Under the pieces are notes generated by a model. It ran no database searches. It was given only the letters and a program-made list of their open reading frames with translations, and was not told the DNA's origin. Positions 17,114 through 25,232 of a DNA stretch of 42,581 nucleotides are shown in pieces. A program made the translations under genes and the position numbers. Positions within the stretch are counted from its first letter, which is position 1. Each line of letters starts with the position of its first letter. The stretch comes from a virus, in IMG/VR virus record IMGVR_UViG_3300049445_000179, positions 1 to 42,581 of that record, one strand, 5' to 3'.

Positions 17114-20100
17114 ATGGACATCACCTTTCGCACGCTGGGGGCTTGGGGCGCCGGCAAGGGCACGAACCTAGAGGCGTCGGAAGTCGATAACAATTTCTGG
17201 TCGCTCGCCGAGGCGATCATCGCGCTTCAGAACAACCCACCGCTACCGAACGGCATCGCCTCGATTACCGTCTCGGGAACTCAGATGACCATCACCCTCA
17301 CCGATGGCACGGTGATGGGGCCATTTACGCTGCCGGTCCTGACATTCCGCTGGCGCGGCGAATACTCCGCGGGCACGGCTTATGCTGCGCTCGACGTATT
17401 CACCGTCAGCACGGGCAATCCTTTCATCGATCCGGCGACGGTGCGTTACGGCATTTTTCTGGTGCAGATCGCCGGGGCCTACGGAACTTTTGATCCGGAC
17501 CTGACTGACACCGGCGGTTCGCCGGTCTTCCTGCAACTGTTCGGTTCGGTCGATACGCTGCTGAGCACTTTGGCGGACGTCCAGATTTCCTCGGGCGGCC
17601 CGTTCTCCGGTGACGCGCTCGTCTGGGACGACACTGCAGGCACGGCGGGGACGGGCGCCTGGATCAACGAGAACCTCGGGGACATGGCGTTCCAGTTCTC
17701 CGACAGCGTCAACATTACCGGCGGCCACGTCGGCGGGCTGGTCGCTCCGATCCTGCCGGGTGACGCCGCCACCAAAGCCTACGTCGACGCGCTGCCGGCC
17801 GGTATGACCGTCGCCGACCGCACGATGATGTCGAACATTTCCGGCCTCGTCGGTCCGGCCCTCGGCAATACCCTGTCGGACTTCCTCGACTACGTGCTGA
17901 CCACGACGCGCGGCGCGCTGCTCTATCGCGGCGGGGCCGGGTGGATCGCACTGCCGCCCGGCTCGGATGGATTGTTCCTTCAGACGCACGACGCCGGGGC
18001 CGACCCGACCTGGGCGGTCGGCGCGTCGGGCGTCACGTCGATCGCGGCGGGAACAGGGATCGATACCGGCGGCGCGGCGATCACCGCCACTGGCGTTGTC
18101 TCGCTCGCGACTGTCGCCGATAGCCGGTTGCTGGCCAATGTCAGCGGCGCGACGGCTGCACCGACGCCGCAGACGCTATCGGCCATCCTCGATCATATCC
18201 TGACCAACGCCCGCGGCACCGTGCTTGTCCGCAATATCAGCGGTTGGGTCGGTCTCGCACCGGGCACCAGCGGCTACTACCTCAAGACGCAAGGCGCTGG
18301 CGCCGACGTGCTGTGGGACGCGCCAGCCGGAACGGGGACGGTGACCTCGATCAGCGCGGGCGCCGGCATCTCAACCGGCGGCTCGGCGATCACCGGGACT
18401 GGCGTCGTCTCGCTCGCTACGATATCGGCGAACACGATCCTGGCGAACAACACCGGAAGCGCCGCGGTTCCGACCGGCACGACGCTGACGCTGATCATGG
18501 ATGCGGTGATCGGAGCAACCCAGGGGTCAGTTGCCTACCGTTCGGCGTCCGCCTGGGTGGCGCTGGCGCCAGGAACTACAGGGCAAATCCTGACCACGGG
18601 AGGCACCGCGGCAAACCCGTCCTGGCAGAATGCGCCGACGACCGGCGGCTCGATCAACAACGGCCAGATCATCGCGAACATCGCCGGCCATACCGCGGTC
18701 CCGATCGGCAATACGCTCACCAACATTCTCGACTCGGTCATCAGCAGCAGTCGCGGCACGCTCCTTTACCGGGGCGCCGGCGGTTGGGTCGGTCTTGCAC
18801 CGGGATCCACCGGTAACTTTCTAAAAACCCAAGGCGCCGGGGCGGACCCGATCTGGGCTGTCGCTGCCGGGTCGGGCACCGTTACGATGGTGACGACCAC
18901 TGGCGCCGGCATCAGCGGCGGTCCGATCACCACAACCGGCACGCTCGCCGTGCAATGGAACGCCGGCACGGTCAGCAATCTCGGCAGCGGGCTATCGTTG
19001 ACGACCGGAACGCTGGCAGTCTCAGGCGTAGCGCCTACCGGGGCTGCCGGCGGGGATTTAAGCGGGACATACCCGAACCCGTCGCTGGCCGCGACAGCGG
19101 TCAAAGCCGGGGCGTATGGCGATGCTACGCACGTCCCGACGTTTACGGTCGATGCCAAGGGGCGGCTGATTGCGGCGGCCTCCGTAACCCTCTTGAGCGG
19201 CCCGCCATCGGGTGCGGCCGGCGGCGACTTGAGCGGGACTTTCCCAAACCCGACAGTCAGCAAGACAGGCGGCACTGCGTTCGCTGCGAGTGCCACGACT
19301 GACACGACCAACGCCAGCAACATTACCATCGGCACGCTGCCCGCTGCGCGCCTTCCAGCAACGACGATCACCGCAGGCAGCTATGGCGACAGTACGCATG
19401 TCGGGCAGTTTACCGTCGATGCGGCGGGACGGCTGACGGCCGCGTCGTCAGTAACCATCACGGGTGCGGCGCCGTCGGGTGCGGCGGGCGGGGATTTGAG
19501 CGGGACGTACCCCAACCCGACAGTCAGCAAGACCGGCGGCGTTGCGTTCGCTGCCAGCGCGACAACGGACACCACGAGCGCGACCAATATCACAACAGGC
19601 ACGTTGCCGGCCGCTAGGCTGCCCACGACGGCGGTGACGCCGGGAAGCTACACGCTAGCCAGCCTCACGGTGGACGCCGCTGGCAGGCTCACAGCGGCTA
19701 GCAACGGCACGGCCGGGGTCGGCAGCGTCACCTCGGTGGCGACGACCGGCGCCGGCATCACGGGCGGCCCGATCACCACCACCGGGACATTGTCGGTGCA
19801 ATGGAACGCGGGGGCCGTATCGTCGCTCACCGGGCTATCGCTCGCGGCCGGTGTGCTGTCGGCGGTCCCGGCGTTTTCGGCGGTGACGGGGACTGCCACG
19901 TACGCCCAGCTGCCCACCGAAGTGCAGCAGCTGCCGATCTCGTTCCCGTTCGCCGGGCAGCCGCCAGCGGCAGGCGTGGTCAACGTGCCGATGGCGTTTG
20001 CTGTGACGGTGGCAGCGTCGCTCGCCGGGACTGTGGTGTATTACACCACCCAGCCCACCAGCAGCGCTGTTTTCACCGTCAACAAGATCAGCGGCGCCAC

Positions 20101-20278
20101 CACGACGGCGCTCGGCACCGTCACCGTGTCCACGTCTGGCACATCGCACACCAATGCTGCGCTGGCAGGGGCGGGCGGGTCGCTGGCGATCGGTGACGTG
20201 CTGCAGATCGTGGCGCCCACGGTGCAGGACGCGGCGCTTGCGGACGTTGGAATTTCAGTGCTCTGCGCGAGGGTGTGA
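17114..20278 (+). CDS. long repetitive tail fibre
   Basis: A 1054-residue protein from the ATG at 17114. The first 200 residues form the tail-attachment part, with FTLPVLTFRWRGEYSAGTAYAAL-type sequence in the middle. About residues 230-580 carry four units of roughly 80-100 residues, each with an SGWVGLAPGTSGYYLKTQGAGAD-like stretch and a LLANVSG / ILD / RGTLLYR partner. About 630-880 contain three GGDLSGTYPNP units with linked DTTNASNITIGTLPAARLP stretches, a motif common in phage fibres. The C-terminal 120 residues are unique and probably form the receptor-binding tip. Repeats are also visible at the DNA level. Confidence 0.85.
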   Translation: MDITFRTLGAWGAGKGTNLEASEVDNNFWSLAEAIIALQNNPPLPNGIASITVSGTQMTITLTDGTVMGPFTLPVLTFRWRGEYSAGTAYAALDVFTVSTGNPFIDPATVRYGIFLVQIAGAYGTFDPDLTDTGGSPVFLQLFGSVDTLLSTLADVQISSGGPFSGDALVWDDTAGTAGTGAWINENLGDMAFQFSDSVNITGGHVGGLVAPILPGDAATKAYVDALPAGMTVADRTMMSNISGLVGPALGNTLSDFLDYVLTTTRGALLYRGGAGWIALPPGSDGLFLQTHDAGADPTWAVGASGVTSIAAGTGIDTGGAAITATGVVSLATVADSRLLANVSGATAAPTPQTLSAILDHILTNARGTVLVRNISGWVGLAPGTSGYYLKTQGAGADVLWDAPAGTGTVTSISAGAGISTGGSAITGTGVVSLATISANTILANNTGSAAVPTGTTLTLIMDAVIGATQGSVAYRSASAWVALAPGTTGQILTTGGTAANPSWQNAPTTGGSINNGQIIANIAGHTAVPIGNTLTNILDSVISSSRGTLLYRGAGGWVGLAPGSTGNFLKTQGAGADPIWAVAAGSGTVTMVTTTGAGISGGPITTTGTLAVQWNAGTVSNLGSGLSLTTGTLAVSGVAPTGAAGGDLSGTYPNPSLAATAVKAGAYGDATHVPTFTVDAKGRLIAAASVTLLSGPPSGAAGGDLSGTFPNPTVSKTGGTAFAASATTDTTNASNITIGTLPAARLPATTITAGSYGDSTHVGQFTVDAAGRLTAASSVTITGAAPSGAAGGDLSGTYPNPTVSKTGGVAFAASATTDTTSATNITTGTLPAARLPTTAVTPGSYTLASLTVDAAGRLTAASNGTAGVGSVTSVATTGAGITGGPITTTGTLSVQWNAGAVSSLTGLSLAAGVLSAVPAFSAVTGTATYAQLPTEVQQLPISFPFAGQPPAAGVVNVPMAFAVTVAASLAGTVVYYTTQPTSSAVFTVNKISGATTTALGTVTVSTSGTSHTNAALAGAGGSLAIGDVLQIVAPTVQDAALADVGISVLCARV
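17925..18860 (+). repeat. four ~80-100-residue coding repeats in the tail fibre
   Basis: Related units have a GW-(V/I)-(G/A)-L-x-PG core near 17935, 18243, 18555 and 18783. Spacing is about 305, 310 and 230 bases. Each is followed by an L-K-T-Q-G-A-G-A-D-like stretch. Such internal repeats allow fibre length to change by recombination. Confidence 0.7.
19030..19720 (+). repeat. GDLSGTYPNP coding repeats in the tail fibre
   Basis: Three copies of GGDLSG(T)(Y/F)PNP are encoded near 19048, 19216 and 19486. The second and third are long and closely similar at the nucleotide level, about 270 bases apart, and include the shared stretch CCCGACAGTCAGCAAGAC. Confidence 0.75.
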
Positions 20279-20281
20279 GCG

Positions 20282-21760
20282 ATGGCCTACATCTTCGGCG
20301 ACTCGTTCGACCTGTACTCTACGCCAGCAGACATGACCGCTGGCTATTGGGACAGCGGCGCTCTGACTAACTTCACGCTACCCGCTGGAAGATTTACCGG
20401 CAGTCAATGCCTGAACTTCAACACCGCCAGCCAAAACATAGTGAAGTCCAGCGCGGTTAATGATGCAGTGCATCACATCGTTTGCGCGTTCCGGCAGACC
20501 GCCCCGCTTACTGGCACAACGCTCGGGGTATTCTTCCAGTTCACAGACAACGTAACGAACCAGTGCTGCATAGTGTTTCGCAGCGATGGCACGATCCTGC
20601 TAACCTCAGCCACACCCGGCGGCACAACGTTGGCGACCTACTCCAGCGCAGTGACAGCAACCAACACTTGGTTCGCCTTCGAGTTCGAGATCATCATCAG
20701 CAACACGGTCGGCCGCTTCCGTGCGCGCAAGAATGGCAACACCGTGGATGATTTCGACAGCGGAGCCACACTAAACACACGCCCCGGCACGAACAGCTAC
20801 GCGAACAAGCTGACGATGCAGATGTCCAGCGTCGTGAATGCCCAACAGATCGATGACCTGCTCTGGCGCAGCGATGCGTCGAGCGTGGCGTGGGCGGGGG
20901 ATATCCGTTGCTACACCCGCATGCCTGCGAGCACTGTCGGAACGCCGCAGTTCGCGGTCAGTCCATCTACGAGCGTCAACTCAATCACAGCGACGACGAC
21001 ATCAAGCGATCCGACCGGGACATCAAAATATGTGACATTCACCCCCGCTTATAGCGGCACTATCGGCAGCGGCACCGTGGGTATCAATACCGGCTTCACC
21101 GGCAATCTTAAAGCCACGATCTTTGCGGATGCGTCCGGGGTTCCAGGCGGTGTGCTTGGTTCAGCCACCACGATTACGAACCCCGCAACTGGCGTTAATG
21201 CTCTGGTCTTTGGCACCCCGGTCGCTGTCACTAAGGGCACGCCTTACTGGATCGGGTTCAGCCATGATGTGACCACGGTTTTATCGGTCGGCGCCGGCAC
21301 GGCTGGACGATCCAGCACTACGGTAGCCTACGCGTCGTTTCCGACCGCGTCGCCTACGACTCTCGGTGGTGCTGGTCCTGTTTCGTATAGCGTCACGGTA
21401 ACAGCCACCAACAACAACGCCGAGTTCGTCAGCGAACCGCAGCAGGACGGCACCACGAGCTACGTCTACGACAGCACCGTCAACGACGTGGACTTCTACG
21501 CCATCGCCTCACTCTCGCCAGCGCCAGCATCCGTGGTCGCGGTGACCACGCGCGGTTTCATCGAGAAGTCCGACGCGGGCACCCGCACCGGCAGCATCCA
21601 GATCAAGTCCGGCTCGACCACCGTGGCGACGCCGACCATCTCGCTCTCCACGAGCTTCGGCTGGGCGTGGCGCACCGACACGACGGACCCGAACACCGGA
21701 TCGGCGTGGACGGCATCGGCGGTCAACGCCGCGCAGATCGGCCCGAAGATGGTCAGCTAG
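20282..21760 (+). CDS. fibre-associated adhesin-like protein
   Basis: A 492-residue protein. The N-terminal 210 residues (FGDSFDLYSTPADMTAGYWD, TLGVFFQFTDNVTNQCCIVF, GRFRARKNGNTVDDFDSG, QIDDLLWRSD) have the strand pattern of a concanavalin-like jelly-roll, as in LamG-type carbohydrate-binding domains of phages. A Thr/Ser-rich middle (TATTTSSDPTGTSKYVTF) and a further beta domain with FVSEPQQDGTTSYVYDSTVNDVDFYAIA follow. It lies directly after the long fibre, so host-surface binding is likely. Domain naming is by pattern only. Confidence 0.65.
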   Translation: MAYIFGDSFDLYSTPADMTAGYWDSGALTNFTLPAGRFTGSQCLNFNTASQNIVKSSAVNDAVHHIVCAFRQTAPLTGTTLGVFFQFTDNVTNQCCIVFRSDGTILLTSATPGGTTLATYSSAVTATNTWFAFEFEIIISNTVGRFRARKNGNTVDDFDSGATLNTRPGTNSYANKLTMQMSSVVNAQQIDDLLWRSDASSVAWAGDIRCYTRMPASTVGTPQFAVSPSTSVNSITATTTSSDPTGTSKYVTFTPAYSGTIGSGTVGINTGFTGNLKATIFADASGVPGGVLGSATTITNPATGVNALVFGTPVAVTKGTPYWIGFSHDVTTVLSVGAGTAGRSSTTVAYASFPTASPTTLGGAGPVSYSVTVTATNNNAEFVSEPQQDGTTSYVYDSTVNDVDFYAIASLSPAPASVVAVTTRGFIEKSDAGTRTGSIQIKSGSTTVATPTISLSTSFGWAWRTDTTDPNTGSAWTASAVNAAQIGPKMVS

Positions 21761-22519
21761 ATGGCCGCTTCAACCTGGAGCACGACGGACAAGACAGCCA
21801 GCCTGACGCTGAGCGGCAGCAATCTGATTGCTACCGCTGCGGCTGCCAACCAGGGCGTGCGCGGCAAAGACCCGAAGCGCACCGGCAAGTATTATCTCGA
21901 GTACACCAGCACGACGACGCAGAACAATTCCAACCTGTTTGGGTTCGCCGCAGCGAAGGCGGTCCTTGGTACGAGCGTAGCCACTCCCTCTGTCATCGCC
22001 CCCCAAGCCCAAACCGGCATCATTATCTGCTACGACGCTTTCGGCGTGCAGATATCGGCACTGGGCACCATCGGCGCAATCACCACAAGCTCGATCGTCT
22101 GCGCCGCCATCGATCTCGATAATCAACTGAGTTGGTTTCGCCTTGGTGCTGCGGGCAATTGGAATGGCTCGGCGACCGCCAACCCAGCAACGGCAGTTGG
22201 CGGCAGCAGTCTTGCGCGGGTCGGTATCGGTCAGGGCATCGACTGCTTTCCGTTCCTGTATCTTGCTGCGTCCGGCCCCTCGATCACCGCCAATTTCGGC
22301 GGCAGCGCCTTCACCGGCACGGTGCCGTCGGGCTTCACCTCGGGCTGGGACGATAGCGTCAGCGCGCTGTCCAACATGGTGGCCACGCAAGTCGCGATCG
22401 AGGAATGGGGCGTCGGCACGCCAGCGATGAATGTCACCCAGATCGCGATCGAGGAGTGGGCGACGGTCGCAGCTGCGCCGGCTATCACGACCCAGGCCCG
22501 CGTCATGGTGCTGGCCTGA
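21761..22519 (+). CDS. SPRY-like receptor-binding candidate
   Basis: A 252-residue protein whose ATG follows the previous stop directly. Residues 10-180 show the B30.2/SPRY-like order used by some phage surface proteins: KYYLEYTSTT, NLFGFAAAKAVLG, IDLDNQLSWFRLGAAGNWNGS, GGSSLARVGIGQGIDCFPFLYLAAS and ITANFGGSAFTGTVPSGF. The C-terminus has two copies of an (A/T)QIAIEEW-type stretch (VATQVAIEEWGVG, VTQIAIEEWATV). The position at the end of the structural operon suggests a terminal receptor-binding protein. Confidence 0.7.
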   Translation: MAASTWSTTDKTASLTLSGSNLIATAAAANQGVRGKDPKRTGKYYLEYTSTTTQNNSNLFGFAAAKAVLGTSVATPSVIAPQAQTGIIICYDAFGVQISALGTIGAITTSSIVCAAIDLDNQLSWFRLGAAGNWNGSATANPATAVGGSSLARVGIGQGIDCFPFLYLAASGPSITANFGGSAFTGTVPSGFTSGWDDSVSALSNMVATQVAIEEWGVGTPAMNVTQIAIEEWATVAAAPAITTQARVMVLA

Positions 22520-22752
22520 TGTCGGACAAGCCGCACGATCCGCCGCCGCCGACTGATACCGGCGGCACGCTGGTCAGGATCAGCGAGAGATTGATCCGCG
22601 TCTTGCCGCCCGCGTTCCTACTCCTGATCGTCATGAACTGCCTGTTCCTCGGCGCGATCACTTGGCAATACGACCACAATGCGGAAGCGCGGAATGTGCT
22701 CCTGACCAAGATCGTCGAGCGGTGCCTGCTCGCGCCGAGCGGTCGGCCGTAG
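22519..22752 (+). CDS. single-helix membrane protein (holin or spanin-like candidate)
   Basis: A 77-residue protein whose ATG overlaps the previous stop (TGATG). It has a polar Pro-rich start (MSDKPHDPPPPTD), one hydrophobic helix (LPPAFLLLIVMNCLFLGAITW, about residues 32-52) and a short amphipathic C-terminus. It is the last gene of the structural operon, a common place for lysis genes. It could be a holin or an Rz-like protein, but no endolysin accompanies it, so the role is unproven. Confidence 0.6.
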   Translation: MSDKPHDPPPPTDTGGTLVRISERLIRVLPPAFLLLIVMNCLFLGAITWQYDHNAEARNVLLTKIVERCLLAPSGRP

Positions 22753-22807
22753 CTACCGCCGCGTAGCGCGCGCCTGCGTGGCGCTGGGGCGCCGTTCGCT
22801 TGTCGGG

Positions 22808-23479
22808 TCAGTTGGGCTTCGCTGGCTTCGCCGTGGCTCCGGTCGGAAATCGATCGCAAATTAAGTACGCGGTTGGGTGGCACTCCGCCCTGGGAGCAGC
22901 TTGTGCTTGATCCTTGCGCGCCTGCTCCTCCCGCGCCTGCTCCTCCCGCAATTTGCCCCGCAATTTGGCAAGGTCCTCGTCCGTGACTCGAAGCAGGTCG
23001 CTCTCCGAAATTGACACGTCGGTGACCTGGTCATTGGCGAGATCATAGGAACACTCGACCCGAACGTGGACCATTGCACCGAAGCGGTTTTGGAATTGGG
23101 CGTCAGGTTCGAGCAGGACGGCTTTCCCTTCCTTCACGAAAGATGCGTCTTTGCGCATGTAACTGCCGAAGTTTCCGTACCAGTGTGGCCATTTCGGTTC
23201 GCCATATTTTGCATGGGCGCTGGCGGCGCGTTCGCACTCGAACCTTAGGCCCGACCAGCCGTGCCAGTTGTTTGCGACTTCCTCGTCGCTGGCGCACGAA
23301 CGCCAGTTAGCCTCGCAGGTCGGTGGCTTCGGCGGCGGTGGTGGCATCAGTGGCGTCGCTAGCGTCGGTCCTATCAGCGGCGTCAATGGCGTGAGTGGCG
23401 GCGTCGGGCGGTTGGCGGCAACAGCGCCCCAGACAGTGAGGCCAGCCGCCAGGATGAAAGCTGTCGCTCCCCAGCGCAT
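22808..23479 (-). CDS. secreted or membrane-anchored hypothetical protein
   Basis: A 223-residue protein from the ATG complementing 23477-23479. The N-terminus is a signal-like hydrophobic segment (MRWGATAFILAAGLTVWGAVAA) followed by a Pro/Thr-rich linker (PTPPLTPLTPLIGPT, PPPPPKPP). The folded part has Cys residues (CEANWRSCASDEE, ECERAAS) and WHGWSGLRF. Near the end is a tandem EEQAREEQARKDQ. It converges on the late operon and may be expressed in lysogens. Longer upstream in-frame starts exist, but this one puts the signal at the N-terminus. No enzyme family was recognised. Confidence 0.6.
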   Translation of the reverse strand: MRWGATAFILAAGLTVWGAVAANRPTPPLTPLTPLIGPTLATPLMPPPPPKPPTCEANWRSCASDEEVANNWHGWSGLRFECERAASAHAKYGEPKWPHWYGNFGSYMRKDASFVKEGKAVLLEPDAQFQNRFGAMVHVRVECSYDLANDQVTDVSISESDLLRVTDEDLAKLRGKLREEQAREEQARKDQAQAAPRAECHPTAYLICDRFPTGATAKPAKPN

Positions 23480-23736
23480 CACGCAGCCCTCCGCAGCGCG
23501 ACCGGGAGTGGCCGCACCAGTGCGGGTTTTGGTATGGTGTGCGTAGCCATGATCGAAGGTTCCTTCTTCGGTTAGGTCAGGACCGTCGCTGTGTTCACGC
23601 ACGGCGACGGTCCGCTTTTGCTCCGTATCCCAGTCGCGCTGGCGATTGCAAGCCCGGATCAACTCGGTTGCGGAATACAAGGCCCGTTACAACCAGAACG
23701 AGGGCTGACATGGCTCCGCGCCGTCTAGGCCCCGTC
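23480..23736. other. intergenic segment with hairpin and mini-ORF
   Basis: No convincing gene is seen here. The + strand holds an 8-codon ORF (MIEGSFFG, about 23550-23576) just before a strong hairpin at 23580-23613. A short stretch ending near 23710 reads NSVAEYKARYNQNEG in one + frame and looks protein-like, but it has no start. The promoter of the - strand gene at 22808-23479 should lie in this interval. Confidence 0.35.
23580..23613 (+). terminator. 10-bp perfect hairpin
   Basis: GGACCGTCGC at 23580-23589 pairs perfectly with GCGACGGTCC at 23604-23613 around a 14-base loop. On the + strand it is followed by GCTTTTGC, so it could terminate rightward transcription coming from the late operon. 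The T tract is short, so an attenuator or another RNA element is possible. Confidence 0.5.
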
Positions 23737-24264
23737 CTAGCTGGCTAGTCGTTCGGCGAATTGCTCCAGCAACGCTCGAGCTTCCGCCTGGGCGTCCGGG
23801 TCGGGCCGGCGTGATGGCACAACCTTCGACATCGTTCCGCTGAAGTCGCCGGCCGGCGTCGCGGTCGGCTTCACGCGCTCAGGTCCGAGGCCGGTGATCC
23901 TGCCCTCCGCGTCGCGCAAGATTTCCCGCATCGAGCAGAGCGCTTCATCGAGCGTCACCAGTTGCACCGCGATGACCTCGATGCGCCGTTCTGACTTGGA
24001 CGGCAGCAAGTTCGGCATCGTTGCTTCCGGTGGCAATGTCCATGCCTCCGATATGCAACTGACCGCCTCCGCGTCATGCGCGACGGCGGCGATTTGCACC
24101 ATGCGATAGGCGTCGGCCTTCTCCCCGCCGGCAACCATGATGGGGATCACCTGCCCGTCATGGCCCCGGATAACGAACATCGTGCGGAAGAAGCCTTGGA
24201 GCTTGAGATGCTTCGCCGCGAAGTCGCAGTCCCGCCGGAACGCCTTCAAGAGCTTCGGCTTCAT
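23737..24264 (-). CDS. hypothetical protein in the integrase-side operon
   Basis: A 175-residue protein starting MKPKLLKAFRRDCDFAAKHL. A central segment reads FVIRGHDGQVIPIMVAGGEKADAY and looks alpha/beta. The C-terminus is a charged helix (DAQAEARALLEQFAERLAS). No family was recognised. It overlaps the YkgJ-type gene upstream by four bases, so the two are co-translated. Confidence 0.6.
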   Translation of the reverse strand: MKPKLLKAFRRDCDFAAKHLKLQGFFRTMFVIRGHDGQVIPIMVAGGEKADAYRMVQIAAVAHDAEAVSCISEAWTLPPEATMPNLLPSKSERRIEVIAVQLVTLDEALCSMREILRDAEGRITGLGPERVKPTATPAGDFSGTMSKVVPSRRPDPDAQAEARALLEQFAERLAS

Positions 24265-24914
24265 GGCTCGCCCTCCAATCCGATCTCATACCGGGCGAGG
24301 TCCTCCATCACCGTTTGGTCAGTCTTGTCGCGGCTGACAATCGTTCCGTCGCCGCGCTCATGCCATTGCCCGTCGCTGGACAGCGGTGGCGGGAATACCG
24401 TGATCGCCTCGCGACTGCTCAACCGGATGATGGTGGCGTAACGGTGGAGCTCCGCCATGCGCAGCATGTAGGCGCGCAGGTGGGGTTCGCGGTGGGCGTC
24501 CTGGAAGGCTGGATCGATCCAAACCTGGATTACACCGATACGCTGCCTTGTGCCGTCCTCATAGACCATCTCAAGATAGTCATCCTTGATGTCGATCACG
24601 TAATGCACACGGTCCGGGCGCGGCATGCCGGCCGTCTCGTGATCGATCAACCAGCGGCACGCCCAGGTGCGGCAGGCGAAGGGACGCTCATCGTAAATCG
24701 CGCAGCCCTTGCCGGTGCGCTGGTATTTGCAGCGGACGCCGGCCGGCTTGTGCAGGGGCGGGCCGGGTACTGGCGTAACCTTGCAGCAGAGCGTACAGCC
24801 GCCGCACTCGCGTCCGGTGCCTTTGTCGCCGAAGGTTAGCACGTCTTTATCGCCCTCATGCGTGAGAACCATCTTGTCCCCGGCGAGGTCGTAGACATCG
24901 CGCGCGACGCTCAT
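24261..24914 (-). CDS. YkgJ-family cysteine-cluster protein
   Basis: A 217-residue protein. It has the CxxCxxCC signature (ECGGCTLCCKV, about residues 36-46), then CKYQRTGKGCAIYDERPFAC and CRTWACRW, which together give the eight-Cys cluster of the YkgJ family (putative zinc or iron binding, function poorly known). The second half (DRVHYVIDIKDDYLEMVYEDGTRQ, IQVWIDPAFQDAH) is typical of longer phage and plasmid members. It overlaps the next gene downstream by four bases. YkgJ proteins are frequent in alphaproteobacterial genomes, so this may be an acquired accessory gene. Confidence 0.8.
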   Translation of the reverse strand: MSVARDVYDLAGDKMVLTHEGDKDVLTFGDKGTGRECGGCTLCCKVTPVPGPPLHKPAGVRCKYQRTGKGCAIYDERPFACRTWACRWLIDHETAGMPRPDRVHYVIDIKDDYLEMVYEDGTRQRIGVIQVWIDPAFQDAHREPHLRAYMLRMAELHRYATIIRLSSREAITVFPPPLSSDGQWHERGDGTIVSRDKTDQTVMEDLARYEIGLEGEP

Positions 24915-24917
24915 GGC

Positions 24918-25181
24918 TCAGTCCTCCCCCGCGAGCCGCACAAAGTGCAGGTTCCTTGAACCCACCATCTCCACGCGATTGACCGTGAAAAAACTAATCG
25001 TGCGGCGGCACTTGGGGCGGTCCCCGTCCATGCTTTCGACCGAGACGTTGATAATGGTCGAGGCAGGCCCCGGCCTTATGCCGGTCACCCGGTAAGTCTG
25101 GTCACGTCGACGCTGATAATTGATCCGCATGATGTAAACGTCGCCGGGGACAAGCTGGCCGGCTTCCTTGTATTCAACCAT
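24918..25181 (-). CDS. small beta-rich hypothetical protein
   Basis: An 87-residue protein starting MVEYKEAGQLVPGDVYIMRI. Alternating strands (TYRVTGIRPGPASTIINVSVES, TISFFTVNRVEMV) suggest an SH3- or OB-like barrel. It ends three bases before the YkgJ-type gene and starts 40 bases downstream of the integrase stop, so it may be co-transcribed with int. Not recognised. Confidence 0.55.
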   Translation of the reverse strand: MVEYKEAGQLVPGDVYIMRINYQRRRDQTYRVTGIRPGPASTIINVSVESMDGDRPKCRRTISFFTVNRVEMVGSRNLHFVRLAGED

Positions 25182-25215
25182 TGACTGAGCCTCCCGACCT
25201 GGAGGCTATGCCTGG

Positions 25216-25232
25216 GTTGCCTAAACGGCAAC
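25216..25232. promoter_or_regulatory. operator-like palindrome at the integrase stop
   Basis: GTTGCC-TAAAC-GGCAAC, extended to 8-bp arms (GGGTTGCC and GGCAACCC, 25214-25234). It overlaps the integrase stop codon. It matches the 17-bp palindrome found at the repressor/cro region, so repressor binding is plausible; it may also act as a small hairpin at the int 3' end. Confidence 0.6.

Noticed and set aside
18766-19371. Long - strand frame inside the tail fibre
   Set aside because: Produced by the repetitive GC-rich fibre sequence; its Val/Pro/Ala-rich product mirrors the repeats.
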